Assembly: GCF_001831495.1 (NCBI RefSeq)
Contig: NZ_CP017689.1
Span: forward strand, 3,224,001 to 3,288,000
Direction of reading: 5' to 3'
DNA length: 64,000 bases
Origin: Thalassotalea crassostreae
GTDB lineage: Bacteria; Pseudomonadota; Gammaproteobacteria; Enterobacterales; Alteromonadaceae
This document shows, one piece after another, positions 49,808-58,169 of this stretch (position 1 is the stretch's first letter; the number at the start of each line of letters is the position of its first letter). A model generated the notes under the pieces. The model was given only the letters and a program-made list of their open reading frames with translations. It searched no databases and was not told where the DNA came from. Position numbers and translations under genes: made by a program.

Positions 49808-52068
49808 TATAAATTGCCACCTCGACCTTCTTGCTCAACTTGAGGGTCTTGTGTATTTGTGACTGCATTAGATCTCACAGCGTTAAATTCTGCCCTTTTC
49901 TTATCAAGCTTATTCATGGCAGTTGAAATTATGTTTTGCATTTCAGATGTTTTTCGTAAATCTTCGAATAATACCCAACGTTTAGTCAGCACCACATATT
50001 TATAGAAATCTCCTTCGACGTAGAGTTTATTTAAATGCTCTAGCGCTTTTTTATTATTGCCGATAAGGGTATAAAGAATTGCTTTATAATAGGAGGCAAA
50101 TTCAGGATTTGTATTCACCTTGTCGAATGCCGAAAGCTTGTTTAGTACCGCACGATTTAGGGCTTCATCTAGTGGTTTTTCTAACTTACCAATTAAATAT
50201 AAATAATAAGCTGCTGCAACTAAATCCTCCATATGAATTGATTCTTGACCTATTAGTCGTTGGTACTTGCTAGTCATTAGATCAAAGGCCGCTTGGTAAT
50301 TTTGTTGACGTAAAAAAATATCAACTTCCAGTCCGATGTTGTCATGGTGTGGGTACAACACTATTTTTTCTTTTAACTTTGAACGATACTGCTGCTCAGT
50401 AATTAAGCCTTTATCCAACTTGGTCAAATACAATGCTTGATAGTTAAAAACTATACTCGCTTGATAGGCAACAGCTGAATCTATAGCAGCAAGTTGTTTT
50501 TCTGCTTGCTCTAAATCATCTAAGGCTAAATAGAATGCAAATTGCTCATTGTAATTTAACTGTGACTTCACCATAGCGCGACTTTCAATTAACCTAATTG
50601 CTCGCTCCCAATCTCGCCCTGTGACCCAGTAATATTCCAACGTTACTGCATTACCATAGGAGCCAGAAGGCGCAATTTCGTTAACCAAACTTAAATAGTT
50701 TTCAGCTTCCAATAGGTTTCCAGACTGGTAATTAGCGCCAAACAAGCTCAATAATAATATTTCCGAGTATGGGTCTAACTTTAATCCTTTTAAAAAGTTA
50801 GTTTTTGCTTTTTCTATGTCTTGTCCCTCGAGACGATAAAGGTGTCCTAGCCAATGATATGCTTGAACATAATTTTTGTTTTTTTCAATGGCCCTTTCAA
50901 AGAATTCTTTCGATTTTGCTATGTTGTTGATACTTTTGTAGTAGGCACCAATACTAGTATCCATTTCAGCCGAATTACTATTAGACTCCATAAACGGTTT
51001 TAATATCGGCTTTGCTAGGGCAATAAAATCTTGAACCGTCAAATTGGCATAAGTAGCTTGCAAAGAATAGCTGTCTACAAGTCCAGAAATAGCATGTTGA
51101 TTATTCCCATCTAAAGAGATCGAATACTTAAACGATTTAACTGCTTTCGCTAGCGATTTAGGGGTACGTGAGCGCATAAAATAACGGCCTTTTAAATAGG
51201 CATCCTGAGCTTCAGGGTTACTTGTACCGTGTTCCGTAAGGCTAACAAGCTCTTCATTTAATAGTGTAACTTTTAATTGCTGAACCACAGCTGCAGATAT
51301 CTCATCTTGAATTTTAAATATGTCATCAAATTCATAATCGTATGTCTCCGACCAAATATGATAACCATTATCAGCCTTAATAAGTTGCGCCGTTACTCTC
51401 AATTTATTGCCCGATCTTCTCACGCTACCTTCAAGTACATGCTCAACGTCCAACTTGTCAGCAATCTCTTTAATATCCATATTCTTATTTTTAAAAAAGA
51501 AAGATGATGTTCTTGCTGCAACTTTTAGTTGCTTGATGCGAGCCAAAACATTAAGTAACTCTTCAGATAAACCATCAGAAAAATATTCTTGCTCAGGATC
51601 GTTACTCATATTCACAAAAGGTAAAACAGCAATAGATACAATATCTGCATCGATAGCGTCACTTTTAGGCTTAGAGACGTCAATGACTTCTTCTTGGGAT
51701 GAGGTTACTTCGACCGTTTCTTCACTGGTAAAGTAGGCTTTATAAATCAAAAATATCATTGCTAACCCCATCGCAATGATAATGTGATTATTCATTTTTT
51801 TGCCGGTCGTGGCAGTTATAGATTCTTCTTTAGTAACGAGTTTAGTCGCTTTGATGCCTTCAGGCGTAAGTTCGAATGCCCAAGCAAGAAGGCACGCTAT
51901 AGGCAAACCAAGAGCTAAAATAGTGATGATAAATGGAATAAACCAAGAAGGTAATCCAATATGAGGTTCGATAACGGACGCCACTTGTAAAATTAACCAA
52001 GCAGTGATCAAATAAGCTGTTGCAACCTTGAATACATTACGTCGTTTTAATTCCCTGAAAACGGTCAC
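49807..52068 (-). CDS. TolB-like/TPR membrane protein, copy 1
   Basis: A 753-residue paralogue of the next gene, with the same architecture: N-terminal LKRRNVFKVATAYLITAWLI with three membrane helices, a TolB-like domain (AVLPFVNMSNDPEQEYFSDG is identical to the partner), and TPR repeats from about 280 to 730. Similarity is very high in the TolB part and low in the TPR part, so the ligand-facing repeats have diverged after tandem duplication. First gene of the pair. Function unknown. Confidence 0.83.
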   Translation of the reverse strand: MTVFRELKRRNVFKVATAYLITAWLILQVASVIEPHIGLPSWFIPFIITILALGLPIACLLAWAFELTPEGIKATKLVTKEESITATTGKKMNNHIIIAMGLAMIFLIYKAYFTSEETVEVTSSQEEVIDVSKPKSDAIDADIVSIAVLPFVNMSNDPEQEYFSDGLSEELLNVLARIKQLKVAARTSSFFFKNKNMDIKEIADKLDVEHVLEGSVRRSGNKLRVTAQLIKADNGYHIWSETYDYEFDDIFKIQDEISAAVVQQLKVTLLNEELVSLTEHGTSNPEAQDAYLKGRYFMRSRTPKSLAKAVKSFKYSISLDGNNQHAISGLVDSYSLQATYANLTVQDFIALAKPILKPFMESNSNSAEMDTSIGAYYKSINNIAKSKEFFERAIEKNKNYVQAYHWLGHLYRLEGQDIEKAKTNFLKGLKLDPYSEILLLSLFGANYQSGNLLEAENYLSLVNEIAPSGSYGNAVTLEYYWVTGRDWERAIRLIESRAMVKSQLNYNEQFAFYLALDDLEQAEKQLAAIDSAVAYQASIVFNYQALYLTKLDKGLITEQQYRSKLKEKIVLYPHHDNIGLEVDIFLRQQNYQAAFDLMTSKYQRLIGQESIHMEDLVAAAYYLYLIGKLEKPLDEALNRAVLNKLSAFDKVNTNPEFASYYKAILYTLIGNNKKALEHLNKLYVEGDFYKYVVLTKRWVLFEDLRKTSEMQNIISTAMNKLDKKRAEFNAVRSNAVTNTQDPQVEQEGRGGNL

Positions 52069-52192
52069 TTAAAACCCTTAAATTTAGTCTTTTTATAATA
52101 ATAAATTAAGTCTAGACCAAGAAAACAAAAACGGCTAAAAAATAGCCGCTTTTTATCTGTTTATAATTCAAAGGAAAATAGAGTAAATTGAA

Positions 52193-52810
52193 TTAGTTAG
52201 AATACCCCCAGCGTGGCATTATTGATTGTTCAATTCCTAGATGATCTAGCATCCTTCCAACCATAAAATCGATAAGATCATTAATCGACTCAGGCTGGTG
52301 ATAAAAACCAGGTGCTGCAGGCATGATTGTCACCCCCATTTGCGAAAGGCTGTGCATGTTGGCTAGATGGATTGTTGAAAATGGCGTTTCTCGCGGCACC
52401 ATAATTAATTGACCACGTTCTTTAATTACTACATCAGCAGCACGTTCAATTAAATTATCACTCATTCCTTGGCTTATAGCCGCCAATGTTCCCGTAGAGC
52501 ATGGACAAACAATCATCTGTTTTGGCGCCGCTGAACCAGAAGCTACTGGTGAAAACCATTGCTCTTTGCCAAATACAGTGATTTGTTGAGGCTGCGCTTT
52601 ATACCGCTCTGTTAATGCAATCGTTGCAGCTTCTGGATTGCCCGGAAGTTTTATGCCCACTTCAGTATCTAGCACGACTCGTGCAGCACTAGAAATAAGT
52701 ACATACACCTGATAATTTGCTGCTACAAGACATTCTAGCAACCGCAAAGCATACAAAGAGCCAGATGCGCCGGTGATTGCTAGTGTTATTTTTCCATTAT
52801 ATGTATTCAA
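52193..52810 (-). CDS. ubiX: Flavin prenyltransferase UbiX
   Basis: Makes prenylated FMN, the cofactor of UbiD-type decarboxylases in ubiquinone synthesis. 205 residues. Flavin-binding [15 protein letters not shown] at the N-terminus, [26 protein letters not shown] in the middle (with the catalytic Ser region) and VPRETPFS near residue 145. ubiD is not in the window. It lies downstream of mpl on the same strand, a frequent neighbour pair in gammaproteobacteria. Confidence 0.95.
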   Translation of the reverse strand: MNTYNGKITLAITGASGSLYALRLLECLVAANYQVYVLISSAARVVLDTEVGIKLPGNPEAATIALTERYKAQPQQITVFGKEQWFSPVASGSAAPKQMIVCPCSTGTLAAISQGMSDNLIERAADVVIKERGQLIMVPRETPFSTIHLANMHSLSQMGVTIMPAAPGFYHQPESINDLIDFMVGRMLDHLGIEQSIMPRWGYSN

Positions 52811-52830
52811 TTATTTCTCACGTTATTTTT

Positions 52831-52904
52831 AGATCCTGAATCAAGTTCAGGAAATCGACTCGTTGTTCAGGAAATCGACTCGTTGCTCAGAAAATCGACT
52901 TTTG
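52831..52904. repeat. Palindromic repeat plus three 20-bp tandem units between ubiX and mpl
   Basis: CCTGAATCAAGTTCAGG at 52835-52851 is a short hairpin. Starting within it, a 20-bp unit (GTTCAGGAAATCGACTCGTT) is repeated at 52845, 52865 and, with changes, 52885. The 28 bases at 52831-52858 recur with two mismatches at 63863-63890, so this is an interspersed repeat of the genome. Confidence 0.75.
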
Positions 52905-52923
52905 TTCAGTATAGCTTTTTTAA

Positions 52924-54288
52924 CTACTTGTTTTGTTCCAGTGCAGCTACTAGCTTAGTATGAAAACCACCAAAACCGCCATTACTCATAACCACAATAT
53001 GATCGCCTTTTTGCGCATATTGACAGACATCGCTGACTAATTTGTCGATATCATCACTACAAAATGCCGGTGCCTTACAATCTTCAATTAAATCACTGAC
53101 AGACCATTTAACATTTTCATCTTGGTACAAGAATACACTATCGGCATTATCTAAAGATGCCGCTAAAGTATCTTTGTGAACACCAGATTTCATCGTGTTG
53201 GACCTAGGCTCTAATACCGCAATAATTCGATCACTACCGACCTTGGCTCTAAAACCACTTAAGTTTTTCTCAATTGCCGTTGGGTGATGTGCAAAGTCAT
53301 CGTAAACTTTTATCTCGTTAACATCACCGACCAGTTCTTGCCGTCTTTTAGTGTTAATAAATTCACCTAAAGCGTCAATAGCAACCTGACTTGGAACGCC
53401 TGCATGACGAGCTGCTGCAATCGCCATTAAGGCATTATCAATATTAAAGTCGCCAATCAAGTTCCAGTGCACTGTACCTTGTAACTGCTTATCAAAAAAC
53501 ACTTTAAACTGACTGCCATCCTGGTTCATTTTTTCAGCAGTCCAACCATTAATATCACCACTATACTCGATAGGAGTCCAAGCGCCCATGGCGATGGTTT
53601 CAGTCAGTGCTTGTTCATTCTTAGGTGCCAACAATAAACCATTGTTAGGCACCATGCGAATGACATGATGAAACTGCTTTTGGATATCTTTAATTGAATC
53701 AAATATATCGGCATGGTCAAACTCAAGGTTATTCATCACTAACGTACGTGGTCTGTAGTGTACAAACTTAGAGCGCTTATCGAAAAATGCGGTGTCGTAT
53801 TCATCGGCTTCGATAACAAAAAATGGGTAGTTACCTAATCTTGCTGAAGTCGAAAAATTTTGCGGCACTCCGCCAATAAGATAACCAGGGGTTAACTTGG
53901 CATACTCTAAAATCCAAGCAATCATTGAGCTGGTTGTGGTTTTACCATGAGTGCCAGAAACTGCAACAACCCAGCGGTCTTTAAGAACGTTTTCCAGTAA
54001 CCATTGTGGCCCTGATGTATAGGGAATATTTCGCGCCATAACATGTTCAACAAGTGGGTTCCCGCGAGACATTGCATTACCAACAATAACAATATCCGGT
54101 TCATCATCAAGATGCTCCACTTTATAGCCCTGCATCAATTCGATACCTAGCTCTTGCAACTGAGTACTCATAGGCGGATACACATTGGCATCACAACCAG
54201 ATACACGAAAACCCAACTGTTTAGCTATTGCAGCAATTCCTCCCATGAAGGTGCCGCAGATTCCAAGAATATGAACATGTTTAGTCAT
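52924..54288 (-). CDS. mpl: UDP-MurNAc:L-Ala-gamma-D-Glu-meso-DAP ligase
   Basis: Joins recycled murein tripeptide to UDP-MurNAc, re-entering peptidoglycan synthesis. Mur-ligase fold: N-terminal HILGICGTFMGGIAAIAKQLG, ATP-binding GTHGKTTTSSM near residue 115, ADEYDTAFFDKRSKF with the metal-binding residues and YDDFAHHPTAI. 454 residues, normal. With AnmK and the MepM-like endopeptidase elsewhere in the window, it shows an active wall-recycling system. Confidence 0.96.
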   Translation of the reverse strand: MTKHVHILGICGTFMGGIAAIAKQLGFRVSGCDANVYPPMSTQLQELGIELMQGYKVEHLDDEPDIVIVGNAMSRGNPLVEHVMARNIPYTSGPQWLLENVLKDRWVVAVSGTHGKTTTSSMIAWILEYAKLTPGYLIGGVPQNFSTSARLGNYPFFVIEADEYDTAFFDKRSKFVHYRPRTLVMNNLEFDHADIFDSIKDIQKQFHHVIRMVPNNGLLLAPKNEQALTETIAMGAWTPIEYSGDINGWTAEKMNQDGSQFKVFFDKQLQGTVHWNLIGDFNIDNALMAIAAARHAGVPSQVAIDALGEFINTKRRQELVGDVNEIKVYDDFAHHPTAIEKNLSGFRAKVGSDRIIAVLEPRSNTMKSGVHKDTLAASLDNADSVFLYQDENVKWSVSDLIEDCKAPAFCSDDIDKLVSDVCQYAQKGDHIVVMSNGGFGGFHTKLVAALEQNK

Positions 54289-54315
54289 TATATATTTTTC
54301 TACCCTAAAATTTAT

Positions 54316-56733
54316 TTAGCTACCAATTGGTGAACCCGGCGGAAGTTTAACCTCTAAAGGTTTAACAATTGCTTTGCCTTGCTGCAATGCGTAAGCAATT
54401 TGCTGTTGCAATAAGACATAGTGAGCATACATTGGTTTTGTCTTGAAGTGATAAGACGAATTAGCTTTTAACCAACTCTGAATATTTGTTAATTCTTTAT
54501 AAATCTGCGCTCTTACTTCTGGTACAAGAGACTCTTGTTGTTGCAGACTAATCAATAAATCTAATGTCTGCTGATTAATGCGTTGCTGAACAAGGCTTGC
54601 TAGTCCTTTATGTTGTTGCTTGAACGTACTTTCAGTTACACGAGCGAGTAAATCAGACACTGACGGTACCTCAGAGTTCATCGCATTTTGTTGACTTAAA
54701 CGTGCCAAACGACCGGAGTTTAATAATAACGATAAGCTATGTTTAGCACTTGCTTGTGCTGCAGTCACGGGGTCGAACGTTAGACCGGTATTGGAACTAA
54801 AACTCTCACGTGTACGAGAATAACCGTATGCTTTAGGTGGAATGAGGTTAATAATATTACTATCCAGGGTTAAAAAGTTTGCATCTATGGTAGATAAAAT
54901 CGCATCGATTGCTGCAGTTTGTTGCTCTGCTGAAACAGCATCAACAATGGTTTCATCTTCACCTTTTACCGCGTATTGATAATTTACCCCAGCAACCACT
55001 TTAGCAGCCGCTTCAACTTGATAGCGGTGAAAGTTATAGATTGGTACGAGAGCCGATTCTAATTCTGAAAAAGGCGTGCCATTAGCAATTGAGTTTTTGC
55101 CAAAATTTGCAAGAGCAGTAGCTCGTACTGATTTCACTCGTAATAATTCGGCAACGGCATTTTCTCCGTTATCCCATAAATGACCGTTAGCGTCTGCTCC
55201 CGACTTTGGACGAGCATCAGGATCAGACATATAAAGTAGACCTTGCGCCTTAGCCTTTTTAATAATCGCCGCTAATGATTCTGCTTCATTCTCAAATTCA
55301 CCGTAAGCATATTCAATAACATGCTTATCCCATACGCCGATATCTGTTGCGTATGCATTTGATAAATCGATATTTCCGTTATTATCTAGAGTAACAAGTG
55401 GATGTGGGTAATCCATAACAGAAGCCCGGTCATTAACACTTGCAGAGAAGTTGTGGGCTATGCCCAACGTATGCCCTACTTCGTGCGCCGATAATTGACG
55501 AATACGCGCTAGTGCCATTTCTTGCTGAGCAGTGGTGTCCGTTTGTCCATCAGTTTTAAACGGTGAGGTCAAACCAAGCGCGATAAGGTAATCTTGACGA
55601 ACACGTAAAGAACCCAGTGTTACATGACCTTTTAAAATTTCACCGGTACGAGGGTCAACAACCGATGCACCGTATGACCAGCCGCGAGTTGCTCGATGAA
55701 CCCACTGAATAACGTTATAACGTACGTCCATTGGATCAGCATCTGCAGGCAACATTTTCACCTGAAAAGCATCTTTATACCCAGCAGTCTCAAATGCTTG
55801 GTTCCACCACTTAGCACCGTCAAGTAGTGCACCTCGCACAGGCTCTGGTACACCTGGGTCTAAGTAATAAACAATCGGTTCAACTGCTTCACTGACAGCG
55901 CTTTTCGGATCTTTTTTCGCTAAACGATGGCGAGGAATGATTCGCTTTTGCAATGGCTGGTCAATAGCACTTGCGTAATCGGCGTATTCAACTGACCACA
56001 TACCTGAAAATGGGTGAAACTCACGCACTTGATATTTATTATCAGGCAATCGAATCAATGAATGGTGTAAATGTACCGTAATTGCGTTGGCGTCAGGCGT
56101 AACAGAGCGAATGTATTGACCAGTACCTTTACCGGTAAATGTAATAACCGCTTCTAACTCAGTGTTATCAACAAATGCTTTACTGCGTTTTTGATATACG
56201 GCACTGCGACTTTTATCGATAGAGAAGCTACCTTGTTGTTTGGCCTTTAGTCTATCTGCGAGCCCATGAATATCAGTTAACAAAAACGGCGTGTAATCAA
56301 TAATGGTTTTATCACCATCTTGTAGAACGACGTCAAACCCCCAAATAATAGAGCTAGCAAACGCTTCATCGATAGCTTTTCTTTCTAATTCGTTATCTGT
56401 AATCGCACGATAATAGGTATTCATTTGATGCAAGAAAACTTTGTTGCCAATACGCTCAAACTTAACTAAACGAGTGTCACCGAGTTGACCGCGATCTAAG
56501 CCTAAATCATTCGAGCCTACGCCATATGGCATACTACTTTGGAATAAAAACTCTTGATCAAACTCAGATATTTCAACAAAAACCTTGCCAGTTTTATCGT
56601 CAAAGTAAAACGGGACAAACCCAGCTTGATGGCTTTTTCCTTGCTTAAAACTTGCAATATTTTCAGCAGCCATCAAAGGCAATGAAAATTGCACAAGAGA
56701 CAGTAGTAATACAAGTTTGGTTAAAATTTTCAT
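54316..56733 (-). CDS. Secreted zinc-dependent metalloprotease (DUF4953/5117 type)
   Basis: An 805-residue exported protein with a signal peptide (first 22 residues, cleaved after LMA). The zinc site HEVGHTLGIAHNF has His417, Glu418, His421 and His427, the extended metzincin-like HExxHxxGxxH pattern. The region ahead (GYGVGSNDL-like SSMPYGVGSNDLG and residues 100-320) matches the large secreted metalloproteases annotated with DUF5117 and DUF4953. Probably a periplasmic or outer-surface peptidase. Divergent from fbp. Confidence 0.87.
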   Translation of the reverse strand: MKILTKLVLLLSLVQFSLPLMAAENIASFKQGKSHQAGFVPFYFDDKTGKVFVEISEFDQEFLFQSSMPYGVGSNDLGLDRGQLGDTRLVKFERIGNKVFLHQMNTYYRAITDNELERKAIDEAFASSIIWGFDVVLQDGDKTIIDYTPFLLTDIHGLADRLKAKQQGSFSIDKSRSAVYQKRSKAFVDNTELEAVITFTGKGTGQYIRSVTPDANAITVHLHHSLIRLPDNKYQVREFHPFSGMWSVEYADYASAIDQPLQKRIIPRHRLAKKDPKSAVSEAVEPIVYYLDPGVPEPVRGALLDGAKWWNQAFETAGYKDAFQVKMLPADADPMDVRYNVIQWVHRATRGWSYGASVVDPRTGEILKGHVTLGSLRVRQDYLIALGLTSPFKTDGQTDTTAQQEMALARIRQLSAHEVGHTLGIAHNFSASVNDRASVMDYPHPLVTLDNNGNIDLSNAYATDIGVWDKHVIEYAYGEFENEAESLAAIIKKAKAQGLLYMSDPDARPKSGADANGHLWDNGENAVAELLRVKSVRATALANFGKNSIANGTPFSELESALVPIYNFHRYQVEAAAKVVAGVNYQYAVKGEDETIVDAVSAEQQTAAIDAILSTIDANFLTLDSNIINLIPPKAYGYSRTRESFSSNTGLTFDPVTAAQASAKHSLSLLLNSGRLARLSQQNAMNSEVPSVSDLLARVTESTFKQQHKGLASLVQQRINQQTLDLLISLQQQESLVPEVRAQIYKELTNIQSWLKANSSYHFKTKPMYAHYVLLQQQIAYALQQGKAIVKPLEVKLPPGSPIGS

Positions 56734-56854
56734 AACTATCCTATTATTGAGATTTATACCAGATACTATAACCTAACAGAAAAGGAAGAGCGTGTTAAAA
56801 AGTTAAAATTATTACTGTATTTTCATCTAAATAACATCTTTTTAGGTTCTAGGT

Positions 56855-56882
56855 TTGGCTTCACCTAAATTTCTAGTACAAT
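56855..56882 (+). promoter_or_regulatory. Putative fbp promoter
   Basis: TTGGCT (56855-56860), 16-base spacer, TACAAT (56877-56882). This gives a leader of about 40 bases before the chosen ATG. Sequence-based. Confidence 0.5.
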
Positions 56883-56927
56883 ATGCCCCATAAATTAATT
56901 CTAACTATCATCATTTTAGGTAACCCC

Positions 56928-57896
56928 ATGCAAAGACTTGCTCCAGCATTACGCGCAGATAATGTAAATCTAGATCTAATTTCCCTTATTAAAACGGTAT
57001 TGGCTGCAACCAAAGAAATTTCTTTTCGTGTTGGACAAGGCGCATTAAGCGGTGTAATGGGTTCTACTCTTGATGAAAATATTCAAGGTGAAGTTCAAAA
57101 AGAACTTGATGTTGTGGCAAATCAACTATTAAAAGATATTTTACTTGAATCAGGTTTTGTTAAAGCAATTTCATCTGAAGAAGAAGATACTTCTGTTGCA
57201 GGTAATCAAAATGGTAAATATATCGTTTCTTTCGATCCATTAGATGGTAGTTCAAATATCGAAATCAATTCGTTAATCGGCACTATTTTTTCAATAATGG
57301 AAGCGCCTGAAGGCATGGATGCAGCAGATCCTGATATGTTTAAACAGCAAGGTACAAAGCAAGTTTGTGCTGGCTATGTTTTATATGGCCCGGCAACGAT
57401 TTTAGCAATGACGACAGGTAAAGGCACTCACTTTTATACTTTAGATAAAACGCACGGAAGTTACATGTTAACGGAGAAGAATGTACAAATATCTGAAGAT
57501 ACTTCTGAGTTTGCCGTTAATATGTCAAATCAGCGCTTCTGGCAGCAACCGATGCAAAATTACATCGGCGATTTAGTTAAAGGTAGCGACGGTCCTCGCG
57601 AGCGTAATTTTAACATGCGTTGGATAGCAGCTATGGTTGGCGATGTTCACCGTGTACTAACTCGTGGCGGTTTTTTTACATACCCTGCAGATAATAAAAG
57701 TCCTGAGAAACCGTACAAACTACGTTTAATGTATGAAGCTAACCCTATGAGCTTTTTAGTCGAACAAGCAGGTGGTTTGAGTGTGACTAGCGAAGGACGA
57801 ATTATGGAAATTGAGCCGACAGATATTCACCAACGTGTAGAAGTTATTTTGGGCTCAAAGAATGAAGTTGAAAAATGCTTAAGTTACTATAAATAA
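56928..57896 (+). CDS. fbp: Fructose-1,6-bisphosphatase class 1
   Basis: Removes the 1-phosphate of fructose-1,6-bisphosphate in gluconeogenesis. The metal-binding motif [20 protein letters not shown] is intact, as are EEEDTS and the C-terminal [19 protein letters not shown] start at ATG 56928 ([11 protein letters not shown]), behind TTTAGG; the frame is open 15 codons further but overlaps the likely promoter. 322 residues, slightly shorter than the E. coli enzyme. A cell breaking down amino acids as carbon would need this step. Confidence 0.96.
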   Translation: MQRLAPALRADNVNLDLISLIKTVLAATKEISFRVGQGALSGVMGSTLDENIQGEVQKELDVVANQLLKDILLESGFVKAISSEEEDTSVAGNQNGKYIVSFDPLDGSSNIEINSLIGTIFSIMEAPEGMDAADPDMFKQQGTKQVCAGYVLYGPATILAMTTGKGTHFYTLDKTHGSYMLTEKNVQISEDTSEFAVNMSNQRFWQQPMQNYIGDLVKGSDGPRERNFNMRWIAAMVGDVHRVLTRGGFFTYPADNKSPEKPYKLRLMYEANPMSFLVEQAGGLSVTSEGRIMEIEPTDIHQRVEVILGSKNEVEKCLSYYK

Positions 57897-57914
57897 GCGA
57901 CGTTTAAGCAACAC

Positions 57915-57943
57915 AAAAAATCCAGCTTCGGCTGGATTTTTTT
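57915..57943 (+). terminator. Intrinsic terminator after fbp
   Basis: TCCAGC-TTCG-GCTGGA with A- and T-runs either side: a UUCG-tetraloop hairpin of 12 bp and a long T-tail. Confidence 0.95.
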
Positions 57944-58169
57944 ATGACTAAAGGTATATTGAAGTGAAACAGATATTCATATACACAGCATCATTAAAAA
58001 TGATAATAAGCCTTGATTTCTCTCCTTCAGTCTCTTCACTGAAACAAAGTCGTTCTATTAACACTGTTATGGTTTCAAATTAAACGTCTGTTTTTACACA
58101 TAATTACTAGAATTTTTCATAATTTAATTCATACTAAAACGATACTCTTTTTATTTGCTAGAGATCTGC

